Shown: in pieces, positions 10,480 through 21,640 of the stretch | Numbering within the stretch: the first letter of the stretch is position 1 | Layout of the letters: the number at the start of each line of letters is the position of its first letter | Source: Pomphorhynchus laevis | Taxonomy: Eukaryota > Acanthocephala > Palaeacanthocephala > Echinorhynchida > Pomphorhynchidae | Length of the DNA stretch: 64,000 nt | Direction: 5' to 3' | Assembly: GCA_012934845.2 (NCBI GenBank) | Contig: WNNJ02001248.1 | Location: 434,001-498,000 of the forward strand | Notes under the pieces: model-generated | What the model was told of the DNA's origin: nothing | What the model saw: only the letters and a program-made list of their open reading frames with translations | Database searches by the model: none | Program-made: the position numbers and the translations under genes

Positions 10480-10705
10480 AACAATCGGATTTTCATTGAT
10501 ATCTGTTTTTTACCCTGTACCCAGCCTGTACGAGCTCTACGCTCTTTTGCTGCTGTTGTATTTAATTTTTTTGATAATAATATTTTTTTTCAATAATACA
10601 TTATTGAAAAAATTTATTATATACGGGCCTCTATACAGACAGTCACATTCATGTGCAATTAATAAATATATTAATCACAAAGGTTGGTCCTTTTTGCTTT
10701 ACGAT

Positions 10706-11953
10706 TCATTCGTCGTGATTCGATGTATCTGCTATTTGACAGATAACCTGTCGCGCGAATACACATTGACGCGGCACGCGCCAATGCGACACTGATTCTT
10801 GATCGAATTTTGTAATAGCTCTAGCGTACCAAGTCTTTTGTTTAATAGCATTTTGATTTGCCAGCCATTTAATCATTTTGTGAGCTTCCGGACCTATTTC
10901 TCCGCATGTCGAAAACGTAAGTGGTATGAATAGTGAATGATAGACGTCGGCAATACGCTCCCCATATTTTGCGAATTTACGATTAGCGTGGTATGCGTGA
11001 CTTTCATTTGAGGACTTTCCAATATAGGATGGTGCTAATGTGTTAAAAATACAGATATCTAGTAAAGACCGCACCATTCCGCAAACCGTATAATCCCCAA
11101 CACGCTACATCATATATGGCATTAATGTCTCTTGTTGTGGTTTCAACTTCGAACTGATAACCATCCGATATTGGACTTAAGCGTGGCTCTAATACGACAT
11201 CCTTGCATATGCTATCCAATTTATTAGCTATTAGGTTACGGATTAAGTCGTGGCGTATTATTGTTGTCCCGGCATTCCGACATGATTGCGAGTGTGCTGA
11301 ATCTAGGACAGCTCAACATGCACATCGTGCCTTACAATTCCGTAAAGATACGTTATATCGAATGCACATTGCATATCTAAACTGTTGGGTATTTAACCGT
11401 GATTGAGGATTATTTGTGGGTTTCACAGTGAGCCAAGATGACGCTCCTTTCTCTGCAACATATGTTATTATACTTCTTGACTTGTCATCTATGCTTTCTA
11501 ACGTTTGTGAATTTTTTTTGCTGATCTCTAATTTGTTCTCATGTGATAACGGTTCAGCTATGTATTTTTGAAGTACTGTGATGATATTCATAATATCACT
11601 GCTCCCAATGGGGTCACACATTCTCATTGATCGATTATAGATACTGTCAGCATTCTCCCAATCGCCCCGAATGCCTAATCCACTTGCTGTCGTTGGTAGT
11701 GATCATTCCATCCACATAGTCCCATTTATCTCCCCTTGTCCAGTCAGTTTAGGTAGAAAAACGTTGTATATGGAGTGCTCCAAGTTCTTGAACCAGTCCT
11801 CTCTACCTTGCATGTCCTCATTAAATACGTCCATTTGTGTTGCACGGCGTATATGAAAGCACTGTATGCCACCTGCGCATCAATTTCAGCAATGTCAGAC
11901 AAATGTTCTATCATCCTAATCCATTTATCTACTTTCATCTTTACGAATGACAC
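10706..11953 (-). pseudogene. RLE element post-RT region and endonuclease
   Basis: 11744-11953 has IDAQVAYSAFIYAVQHKWTY, the helical post-RT block. 11313-11627 has EKGASSWLTVKPTN, like VKGASSWLSTYPT of the intact copy. 10706-11077 has LLDICIFNTLAPS and HANRKFAKYGERIADV, the D...K part of the PD-(D/E)xK-like nuclease. The CCHC motif and the first catalytic Asp region are degraded. Confidence 0.8.
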
Positions 11954-12046
11954 TGTGAATGGATATGATCCGATTGGCGAACCCAGATGAACTATGCCCT
12001 CATCAGTTGTGTGGATTCCTGTGTCCCAAAAAATATTTTTAACTTG

Positions 12047-13470
12047 CTATAGATGACCAGAATGTACCAATAATCTACTTTTAGATATGTTAACGTGGAA
12101 TCTATATTCTGGACCAATCTCAACCAAATGTTGCCAAACCTTTAACAGGTCTTCAGGTCGACCAACACAACACGCATCGTCTGCATACCATCGGTGTATG
12201 ATCGATGGGACTCTATTATGCAGGTCCGCAATTAAAGGTAGTGTAGCCATTGCGAACGCTGCCATTGCTAATGGATCTCCCTGTGTGAATCCTTCTTTGG
12301 CTATCAACTGTTATTCTTGCACTGTTAATATCGGATCTTTTTTGTAACAGTTATTTCGAACGCAGTACAAGGCCGGACAAATTTTTGGCATATTCTTTAA
12401 TGCCAATTTACGATTGATAACGTTGAATGCATTAGTTGCATCTATCTGAAGTACGCAAGTATCATTTGATGACTCAAAAAAATTTCCTAATAGAGTGGAT
12501 TGCCGACTCAGCTCCGCGTTTTTGCGCAGCACATAACTGGACACAGCCAGCCACTTCAGTTAGATCATGCGTTATCATCGATAAAATTGATTTGGTTATT
12601 ATTCGTCAGCTTACCTCTCCTATGCCTATTGGTCGGACTCCATGACCGTTTGTCTAGTGGGATAAGCCGGCATGCAGTAAACGCCTCTGAATTCGGTGAA
12701 CTGATATCCTCCGATGCTAACCGAGAAGCAAATTTTGCCAATGCATCGGCTATTTGTATGGAATCGGGTCCGAACTCATTAAGCATCGAGTACCAGTCTT
12801 TAGCGTCGGTACCAGAGAGTCCACCGCTTCCTTGAACAGTTCCACTTACCGATATAATCGTTTGTGCATCAATTGCTAAAAACACATCAGAATAATGTTC
12901 GCACATCCCTGGTAATGGGTCCTTTAGCTCAAGAGACGGGTTAAGTTTACAGGCCTCAGGGTGTAGTATACTAAGTTTGTCCCTTACTCATACAGTATTG
13001 TTGACAATATCATCAATGCGAAGAACTCCACTTCTACTTCCGTCGGAAGACAGCATTCGAATCGCACTCGTTGCTTTACCACTCGTCATCAATCTTATGA
13101 AATCTTTGTACCATCTATTTTAAGCAGTGTGACTATTTTCATTGATCTTTCTGGACTTCATTCTGTTTTAAAGAATCGGGGCCTCTCGATAAATTTAATG
13201 GAGCTCCTGGTTGTGCCACATTCTCAATCTGCGTTCCAATGTCTTGCGAATTGAACAGACCTTCTTGCTACCTATATTTTGTCTTATTACTTGGCTGAAA
13301 ATTGTCGCCAACTGAAGTGAATCGTTTTCCAAGTCAGCAGAGTTTGCAGCACATAGAAAGAGATCGGCAAGTATTGCAATGAATTGATTACTCGCGTTAC
13401 ACCGTGGTAATCGAAATAGATTAGATCTCCATTTGATACATTCAAAGTAATCCTGTGTATTAAGGCCCAT
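12047..13470 (-). pseudogene. RLE element N-terminal domain and RT, in pieces
   Basis: Segment 13195-13470 has SNLFRLPRCNASNQF, matching PNLFRLPKCSESKQF in the intact copy. Segment 12565-12906 has GGLSGTDAKDWYSML, the fingers motif. Segment 12311-12544 has LQIDATNAFNVINRK (motif A). Segment 12047-12307 has EGFTQGDPLAM (motif B) and HRWYADDACCVG (motif C, catalytic YADD). At least four frameshifts or stops separate the segments. Catalytic residues remain readable. Confidence 0.82.
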
Positions 13471-13533
13471 ATGGCCAAGATCATTCTCCCCAGTCGAAGA
13501 TACTACTGAATGTAAGTTCTGAGTACATTCAGT

Positions 13534-13734
13534 TTAAACATTTGCAATTCCATTTGTAATATTATTGGGGTCATAAGTATGCGCGCTAATCATTTGGTCT
13601 CGACGTGTGCAGTTTGGAGCACTGCAGTTCGTACATGTTCTATTCGCCGTTGCACAGGCACATCGAATACACTTGGCAGCTCTTGTGTTACAGTTACAAC
13701 AGTTGTTAAAAGTGGATGGTTTCCCACGAGTCAT
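13534..13734 (-). pseudogene. RLE element N-terminal cysteine cluster
   Basis: Starts MTRGKPSTFNN, like MPKGKPATTLK of the intact copy. Nine cysteines have identical spacing in both copies: CC-x-C-x6-C-x2-C-x-C-x6-C-x2-C-x4-C. The spacing resembles CXC/CRC (tesmin/TSO1-type) DNA-binding cysteine domains. The motif is kept while the surrounding residues differ, which argues for selection before this copy died. Confidence 0.82.
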
Positions 13735-13750
13735 ATTCGCGAGAAATCTT

Positions 13751-13825
13751 GTGCGCTCTCAGGCGGCTTCGTGCGCTCTCAGGCGGCTTCGTGCGCTCTC
13801 AGGCGGCTTCGTGCGCTCTCAGGCG
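13751..13825. repeat. 20-bp tandem repeat at 5' end of RLE copy 1
   Basis: Unit GTGCGCTCTCAGGCGGCTTC is present three times in full, plus a partial fourth. It is GC-rich against very AT-rich surroundings. It lies just upstream of the start codon of RLE copy 1 (minus strand), the same relative place as the 14-bp repeat of the intact copy. Confidence 0.95.
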
Positions 13826-13860
13826 TTGTAGGTACTTGCCGTGAAATTCGTTGTAATATT

Positions 13861-14090
13861 TAAGTTCGGTAAGTTCTTCGTTAATTTGATGTGTGTGTTT
13901 AAGCTTTAATGCTTTGATTTGGAGCTTTATTGTAATTAGCTTAAACAATTATAAATTTTCTTTTGTTAAAACTTAATTATTTTAATAATTAAGTATTTTA
14001 ATAATTTTATCTTAATTATTTTAATAATTATTTAATAATTTATTTTATTCCTAATTATTAAAACTTATATTTTTATTTATTTATTCAATT
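13861..14090. other. AT-rich stretch, no gene seen
   Basis: Mostly TTAATTATTTTAATAATT-like sequence between the 5' end of RLE copy 1 and the 3' end of the next LINE. I see no ORF or RNA gene. Confidence 0.7.
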
Positions 14091-14149
14091 ACAAGACTGT
14101 AGCCGTAGGGCTGTTTTGTCGGATCACATGAAAAAAAAGAAAAAAAAAT

Positions 14150-15813
14150 TCAACATTCCTCCCAAGGATAACGATCCGGTATAGACTGTGAGTTTGTCTC
14201 GCACAGCCATTGCTCCATCCTCCGCATGAACTGCTGTCTACTCTGAATAGCGACCATATCCTCCGGAAGTAAGTTCCACATCCTCACCGCCCGGTGCGAT
14301 AGGCGACTGATTCTAGACAGCTTCCAATGGTGCAGCGTTTTCACAGTCAAAGAGTGGCCCCGATTCGTATCACGTTTGTTCCGCTGGATACAGTTTGCCG
14401 GCCACCCATCACGTCCGAGTAACATATCTCTGAAGCATAAGATGTCGCTACACACTATCGCAGACCGAACCGACGGTATGCCTATCTCTCGCAAGCGATC
14501 CCTATAAGAATAACTACTCGGAAGACGACAGCACCTCGTCAACCTGCGAAGAACATTTTCTAAATCATTCAGCTCGCCTCGCGTGCACGGAAATGTTGCT
14601 GGTGTACAGTATAAAAGAATGGGCCTAATTATTGAGTTGTACATCACTTTAAGACAAAACACAGATGGGTAACGAAAGCACCTACGAAGCACATAGCTCA
14701 ATTGTCTGGTCGACTGAATAATCCTGTCTGTGTTTGGACGACTCTTTAACGATTCGTGCACAAGTACCCCTAAGTCTCTAGTGCACTGTACCTGCTCAAT
14801 TGGCTCACCACCTAAACTATACACAAAAGAAAATTTCTTAACTCCTAAGTGCATGTGACTGCACTTCGAGGTATTCAAAAGCAAGCCCGTCGTCCTGCTC
14901 CATATGCTTATAGTGTCGAAGTCATCTTGAAGCTCCAAACAGTTATCATATGAACGAACACAATTCCATATCTTCAGGTCATCCGCAAACGCTAGTACAT
15001 CACATTCTAATCTTACAAGTAGATCCTGAAGAAAAATATTGAATAACAAGGGTCCCAGGACCGATCCCTGAGGAACACCTGCGTAATTATTTCGTGGAGG
15101 AGAAAGGCTACTCCCTAACCTAACTTGATATGATCGACCTTTCAGGAACGACTCGATCCAACGAACTACACTCGGATCAATCCCGGATTGAGCATACAGT
15201 AAAAGCAAAAGATCGTGCGGTACTCGGTCGAACGCCCTACTAAAGTCAATGTAAATTACATCAACCATATCCCCGTTTGCAACTATGTCTGTCCAACTTT
15301 CACGTGCCGTAATTAGATTGCTAAGGCAGGACCTGCCGGTACGAAAGCCATGCATCTTTTCATGTGAGTGGTAATGTATTTATGCACAAACCTCTCAAGG
15401 CATTTGCATACAATACTCGTCAGGCATACTGCACGATAATTGAACGGATCGTCTCTGCTACCCTTTTTATGAATGGGGATGACGTAAGATTGTCTCCAGT
15501 GATCAGGGATGCGCGAAGTATGTATCGACATGTTAAACATCTCTGATAGTGGCGATGCTTATAGATCATGAAGATTCCGGAGGATAAAGGGGTGTATACC
15601 GTCTGGGCCGGCCGAAGTATATGTCGACGATCCGTGCAGTTCCCATGAAACCTCAGCCGGGTGAACAAGCGGCATATACGACGCGATAGCCTCAGGAGTG
15701 TGCGCTATACAGAAGCATTTAGATGGCGTGGAACAATCAAGTTCAAACGCTGTCGCTAGCACACTCACGATTTCATCAGGTTCTCGTACAATTCTGCCCC
15801 CATGATTTAACAA
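14150..15813 (-). pseudogene. LINE reverse transcriptase, family A
   Basis: 15559-15813 carries TSAGPDGIHPFIL. 15313-15540 carries PDHWRQSYVIPIHKKGSRDD and LTSIVCKCLERFV. 14150-15355 (401 codons) carries HGFRTGRSCLSNL, VIYIDFSRAFDRVPHD (motif A), GVPQGSVLGPLLF (B), LAFADDLKIW (C) and the C-terminal LSHRAVRMWNLLP. About 25 bases are missing near 15355 between the first and second RT blocks. The main RT block is otherwise fully open. Confidence 0.9.
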
Positions 15814-15854
15814 TGTGATTTATTGAATCATTTTTTATTTTGATTCATATACCG

Positions 15855-17090
15855 CTAGAATGGTTTGGAGGAAATTCGATATGATGATATTATTCCAGCT
15901 TCATACCTTTGTCTTTTTATTTTCTTTATAGAGCTGAAACGACGACGATATTGAAGGTATTCTGACCGAAGACCCTGAATTTTCAGAGATGACTTAAATA
16001 GTTTATTTCGCATCTTCAAAATGTCAAGTAACTCATGATCAAACCACGGAGGTTTAAATTTCGAAGATGATTGTACGGTTTTCAATGGGGCTACGCAATC
16101 CGTAAGATTGTTGAGAGAAACAGACAAAGTTTTCCAATCATCGATATCACTGACAACACTGTTGTGAAGACCCAATCGTACTGTAAGCTTACGGAGGGCA
16201 TCCGTATCCACCTTATTCCATTTGAGTTTGAAGTACTTAGCTGCGTTAGGTGGGGCTTCGGCACAGAAACAAGTAAAAAACTTAATAACAAGATGGTCAC
16301 TGAGTCCAATGGGAGGGTCATATTGAACTTCACGTATGTCAAGAAATGTTTTACTGAAAACTAAATCCAATAACGAGGAGCTATTTCCCATAAACCTAGT
16401 TGACTGAGTGACTTGTTGTATAAGAGCTAAATCGTCCACAAGAAAATTCCATGTCGACATCCATCTGACTTACACCCGAGGACATTCGAAAGGGGAGCTC
16501 CCAGTTAGGTTCGGAATATTAAAGTCACCAAGAAGGATGAAATTGGACGGTTTCGACACTTTCGTGAAATAACTGATCATGTCACGTTTCAAGCAGCAAG
16601 TGCGCGGAGTACGATAGCAAACGCAAATCGACATTGTCGTATCACCCGATTTCACTGTTAAAGAGAGCGACTCCAATAGATCATCATCTCGATATGACAT
16701 GACGTTGGTCACAATCATTTTGTTGTCTACATAGATCGCAACCCCACCACCACGGCGGGTGTTTCCTCGGTCAGTTCTTAATAGTGAGAAGCCCGGGATG
16801 TTAACACAATTGTCATCAATACCACTGTGCATCCATATCTCAGTGAGTGCGAAAATAGACACGTCGCTGTTTGATAAATAAAAGTTGAACTCATCAAATT
16901 TAGAGACTAAGCTGCGAGCATTGGAACATGCAATCCTGATAGGATGACTACCGTAATTCACCGGATTTTTCGATAAGATGGTACGAAATAAAACCAAGTA
17001 TCCTAAAGCTCCCTTCGTTGAGTTTTTAAAGTTAACTTCTCCCACAGTACAAATGGTCGGCGTCGAACCACCCGAAAATTTCGGATACAT
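15855..17090 (-). pseudogene. LINE endonuclease (EEP), family A, and linker
   Basis: Apurinic-endonuclease-like nuclease that nicks target DNA for priming. Visible motifs in order: NARSLVSKFDEF, LTEIWM (catalytic E), RGGGVAIYVDN, VCYRTP, ILLGDFNIPN (GDFN), then after a frameshift near 16465 LLDLVFSKT and GLSDHLVIKF (SDH). The linker PPWFDHELLDILKMRNKLFK, typical of CR1/Jockey-type LINEs, follows to 15855. All EEP motifs are present over two frames. Confidence 0.88.
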
Positions 17091-17100
17091 AAATCCTCCT

Positions 17101-18062
17101 CAATTAAGTTTTATTATTATTTATTACAAGACTTTGACACATAAAAGAGTCATTTTGTCTGATCACAATATTAAGAAAAGAAAAAAAGAAAGAAAAAAAA
17201 GTAGTTCAGCAATAATAAATTGTCACATATAGTTATATATTTCCTGCAAAGAATCTTCTCTTTTTATCCACATGCTCAGCGCATTCTGGAAAGATTTGTA
17301 CTGTGCCATAGACACGATCGAATTCGGCAATCGGTTCCATAGGTTTACCGCTCTGTGAGATAATCGCAAGTATCTATGACATTTCCCGTGTGATTGCACA
17401 ACAACTGATAAAGATTGTCCTCTGTGGCTCGGGCGATCATTTAGAATAACGGATTCCGATGGATAACCAGGAAAGACATGGATCATTCGCCATAACTGTA
17501 ATAAATCATTGTACACATATCTCTTGTAAACTGAAGTAATATTTAGTTGGCTTAGTCTATCACAGTAGGCGATGTTCTGAAGACTAGAACATAGCTTGGA
17601 AAATCGGCGAAGAATCTTTTCTAATTGGTTTATTTCACCACGCGTAGAAGGAAAAGTCGCCGGCGAAGCATAATCAATGATTGGTCTGATCAACGCCTTA
17701 TATAATAGTGAGAACTGAGACGGTGGAAGCGAACTAAAGGTATTTTTGATCATGTAAATAATTTTTCTCGACATGTTGCATATATTTTCAGTATTGAGGT
17801 CGGTTTTAAACGAATTCTGAACAATTATCTCAAGATCTTTTGTTTACGAATTTGTGGGAATAATCTCACCGCAAACAGAATAATTATTTGGTAAATCACT
17901 ACGACCAAATCTGAGGTGGACACATTTAGTAATGTTAATCACAATTCCGGTCAGTTCGCTCCACCTATTAACCATATTTATGTCATCTTGTAAGTGTTGC
18001 ATATCGGCATGGCATGTTATGACATTCCATATTTTAAGATCATCCGCGAATGGAATTAAGTT
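17101..18062 (-). mobile_element. EEP-type LINE 3' part (family A related), 5'-truncated
   Basis: Starts within RT motif C (IPFADDLKIWNVI near 18055-18015) and proceeds through WSELTGIVINITKCVHLRFG, with a TAG and frame change near 17850. The open C-terminal block is 17223-17774 (RPIIDYASPATFPSTRGEI, LSHRAVNLWNRLP). The 3' UTR at 17101-17222 has ACAAGACTTTGACAC and TTTTGTCTGATCAC, as in the other family A ends. The truncation point at 18062 is typical of incomplete reverse transcription. Confidence 0.86.
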
Positions 18063-18960
18063 TTGTTAAAACTTAATTGTGAAAATTTTTGTATTTAATA
18101 ATAATTAATGTTTGTTTGGTTCAACTTTCGTCTCTATAAAATTAACTCGACTTGCATCCATATTTCTTTTGATCTTTCAAAACCAATTCATTATCTTTAA
18201 GCTCCCATTATTCTCTTCTTAAACTTTAATTACTGGTTTTAATATATTGCTGCACATTTAGTCTGGCACTATTTACCTGCCTATATTGGTACATTTAATT
18301 ATTTCACACCTTTAATTGTCCTCTACTCTACTTTCTAATCTTCACTCCTAACTGATTTTATTTTGTTAAAACTTTATTACTTGTATTTCTGTGTATAGCT
18401 TTTGATTGACATGCAAGCAAAAATTTGATCGCATAGGCCATTGCAAATAAAATCTATTTATTTATCATATTTATGAATTAGAACGAAAATTCAAAATTTA
18501 TAAAAAAAATCGATACATAGTGCTATAGAATTTCTTTCAGAGACTACCTTTATCTTGTTGAAAAAAGAGAAGGCATCCGCCGATAGAACATTGTTGTTAT
18601 AACCAATATTTCGGTTTTTAAGCGAAACAATTTTCAAAGTAATTGTATGCTTTTTATATCTCAAACTTTTTTAAGCTTAAAAAAGAACGAGACATTGATT
18701 ATTGTGGCAGGCACATTGTTCCACAGTCATGCGATTCGATCACAGATAATCAAAATCTTTTTGGTTGGCAAAAGTAATCAATTTTAACGGTATTTATGAA
18801 CGCGGAGACATGTTGTCTTAATTAAATTGAATGTACATCGACAGGTATGCTCGAATATGGTAAGATTCCTCCATATGAGCATCACATAAGCCAGCTTGAG
18901 TGAAATTTCAACTGAACATACTTAGAGTGCTTTCATACGTTCGACATAAAACAGCGACCG
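18063..18960. other. AT-rich stretch, no gene recognised
   Basis: No coding signal I can assign. TTTTGTTAAAACTT occurs at about 18062 and 18360 and also at 13964. TCTCAAACTTTTTTAAGC occurs at 18660, similar to the leader seen at 41.6 and 48.7 kb. It may contain decayed LINE leaders. Confidence 0.6.
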
Positions 18961-21640
18961 TGTTGATCCAACCAAATCATTGGCCCTACGTAATACTCTC
19001 GAATCGTCGTCTTTGCTCGTATCCCTTCGTATCTTGGAAAAAATCGATTTCTACTTACCATGTACTACATTTGAATTGCTCCTTTGTGCATCTTCATTTC
19101 CTTTTCCTATTCAACTTGGAATCATCTATCGCCCTGATTCATCTCCACAATTTTGCCTATTCTTCAATAAACACGCAGATCTACTATCAAACTGTTTAAT
19201 TTATTCCTTACCTTTAATTGTTCTTGGTGATTTCAACATCCGTTTAGATCGTCATTTTGATTCCGATTCCGTGAAACTTGTAAGTCTTCTGTCCGACTTT
19301 AGCCTTCATTTACTAACAAACCTCCCCACTCATATTCTTGATGGTTCTCTTAATATTATTGCTTTTCCCAACAGTCTCATTGCATACACTTCTACAATCT
19401 CGGATTCTGATTTTTCTTATCATTTTCTCATCACTGTTTAAATCATTATCCCGTTCACTCCAGTTCGAACCTCTCCTACTTTAAGTCGACCATGACAACT
19501 CATCGACCTTACTCTCTTGCGTTTCGCTATCCTTTGACTTTCATCTCTTGCTGCATACTGCAACCCTTTTGACAGCTGATAGTCTATCCACACTTTTCAC
19601 CAATGAGCTCTCTGACATTCTTGATTCTATTTTACATCGTCAATCCCGACTTCCTAAACGCTCCTCGTGCGCATCTTGGTTCGACTCTGGCTATACAATT
19701 TCTAAGCGCATTCTACATCGTTATTTTAGTCTTTCTTCGTATTCTCAAAGTGGTCGAACTTATATATATAGTCATCGTGTTTATTACTTAAATCTTCGAG
19801 GCTCCTATCTCTCTAATCTACGTGACAATTGTAATTTTTTGCAAAGCAAGATCACATCATCGTATAATCAAAAGTATACTTGGAGATTCTTTAAATCTTT
19901 TCTTGCTGGCACTTCTAATTTTACTTCATCGATCCCTACGAGTTCTCCTCTTATTTTCAATAAAAAATCACTACGATCATCTCCTCTATCCATGTAAATC
20001 ATCAATTCTCGTCTTGCTCATCATGAAAATTTTTGCTAAGCTATTTCATCTTATTCCTGTTTCGTCTTACGAAGTCTCTAAGGTTATCATCTCTATGACC
20101 AATATCTCTTCGCATGCCGACCCTATCCTTACGTATGTACTTAAATCTATTCATTCCATCATATCACCATTCCTTACCACCCTTTTCAATTGTTATATTC
20201 GTAGCTGCAGTTTTCAAGATAACTGGAAATCAGCTATCATAAGCCCTCTTCCAAAGAAACCGTGCCTCGATCCTTTAATTACATATCCACACCGCCCGAT
20301 TTATCTTCTTCTGACCTTATTTAAACTCTTTGAGCGTCTAGTGTTACATCGAGTCAATCTATACCTTGTCTCCTCAAATTTATACTTCCTTTTCAATCTG
20401 CTTTCCGTTCTAATCACTCTACTGAACTTGTATGTCTAAATGTTTTCAGTGATATACTTCAAGCTCTCGATATGAGTGTCGTAATATCTATTGACTTGCC
20501 TTCTGATTTTAATATTGTTGATAATTATGTTCTTCTATCTCAGATTTGTCACGACTATGGTTTCTCAGTTCCTATTGTAGCCTGGTTCACATCTTATCTA
20601 TCCAAACGCTGTTTTTGTGTTCACTCAAACTCATCTTCATCTAAATCTTCTATCTCGCACGGTGTTCCACAAGGCTCCGTTTTAGGTACTCTTATTTTCT
20701 CTCTTATTCTCGGCGACTTGTCTTATAACTCGTGACCATGACTTTCATCTGATGCAGTATGTCGATGATATCCTTCTCTACTCTCATGTGCATAATCTCT
20801 GTATCCACGACCTCGCTACTTTTGCCAGAAATTGTCTTATTCTATCTCGAACCGTATTTCCTCTATTTGTCTAACTCTTAAGCCTGAAAAGTCCAAAATC
20901 ATGTGGATTATCCCTCATCATCTCGACAATAACTCCACTTATTTTATCTGTTAATTCGATCATTCTCTCAATCGTTGACAATCTGATTTTCTTAGGTTTT
21001 CACTTCGACAATTTCCTTTCACTCAGACCTTTTGTTGATGACAAAGTTTGCGTTTCTTTCTTATTTCTTCGTGACCTTTGCCGCATTCGTAGGCTGATCG
21101 AATTCTGCTCTTGTCTCGTTCTGTTACTCACCATCCTACTTACACCTTGCTTACCTTGATGATTCGCGCTCTGTCTCCTTGGCTCTAAGATCAAGTAATC
21201 CTCTACTTATCAATGTCTCTCCGCACTCAGCCAATTATGGCCTTAGCTTTTTTATCGTATCTGTTGGAATTTTTATCTACTTGCCTGGAATTCTTTGCCA
21301 GCTTATGTCCGTTTATCTTCGTCGTTTCCACTCTTCAAACAACGTCTACATTCCTGCACTATGGATCCTCTTCCAAAATAAATCAAGAAATCAATTTTTT
21401 TCAACGTTGTATTCAGCTCACTATTCTATCATAGCTCTTCAACGAACTACTCAAAAATCCCCCCGATGCCTCGCCATATTCCACTCATCTTCCTTATCTT
21501 CAATATACTTGCTTCAAGTTCATAAACATTTTCATTTTACATTCTCCTTTTTGGTTTCTTATCTAATTATTATTTTTATTCGGCATGAGCTTATTATCAC
21601 GCATATGCGTGCATTTGCCACTATAAATAAATAGATTGAA
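18961..21640 (+). pseudogene. LINE ORF2 relic, family B, heavily decayed
   Basis: Follows the same order as the better family B copies. Endonuclease: LGIIYRPDSSP, LIVLGDFNIRLDR, THILDGSLNIIAFP at 19080-19440. Linker: 19548-19997. RT: ISPLPKKPCLDP near 20250, VISIDLPSDFNIVD (motif A), SHGVPQGSVLGTLIF (B) and MQYVDDILLY (C, YVDD) near 20755. C-terminal block: 21180-21430. Many frameshifts. It keeps Trp in AWFTSYL near 20585, where both long family B copies have a stop. Confidence 0.85.

Larger units (their letters stand above)
8230..10582 (+). mobile_element. EEP-type LINE (family C, CR1/Jockey-like), broken
   Basis: The element starts inside the endonuclease near 8230 and runs to its 3' tail GATAATAATA at 10573-10582. 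In order it has EEP endonuclease, a linker, RT and the CR1-like C-terminus, spread over several frames. The 3' tail abuts the poly(A) of an oppositely oriented RLE element. It is related to the copies at 43075-43560 and 52066-53236. Confidence 0.87.
10583..13860 (-). mobile_element. RLE-type non-LTR retrotransposon, copy 1 (degenerate)
   Basis: Minus-strand relative of the intact element at 48686-52065. Recognisable from N- to C-terminus: Cys cluster (13534-13734), N-terminal domain (13195-13470), RT fingers (12565-12906), motif A (12311-12544), motif B/C (12047-12307), post-RT (11744-11953, 11313-11627) and endonuclease (10706-11077). Its 3' end is A(8) at 10583-10590 on the minus strand, directly against the (TAA)n tail of the LINE on the left. 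Confidence 0.85.
14091..17110 (-). mobile_element. EEP-type LINE (family A), near complete ORF2
   Basis: Runs from the endonuclease start near 17090 to a 3' UTR at 14091-14150 containing ACAAGACTGTAGCC and GTTTTGTCGGATCAC. That motif is also found behind the family A copies at 17.1 and 35.1 kb. Broken by several frameshifts and a small deletion near 15815-15855. Confidence 0.88.

Noticed and set aside
13751-13825. CRISPR-like array
   Set aside because: No spacers: the 20-bp units are directly adjacent and the context is a eukaryotic retroelement.
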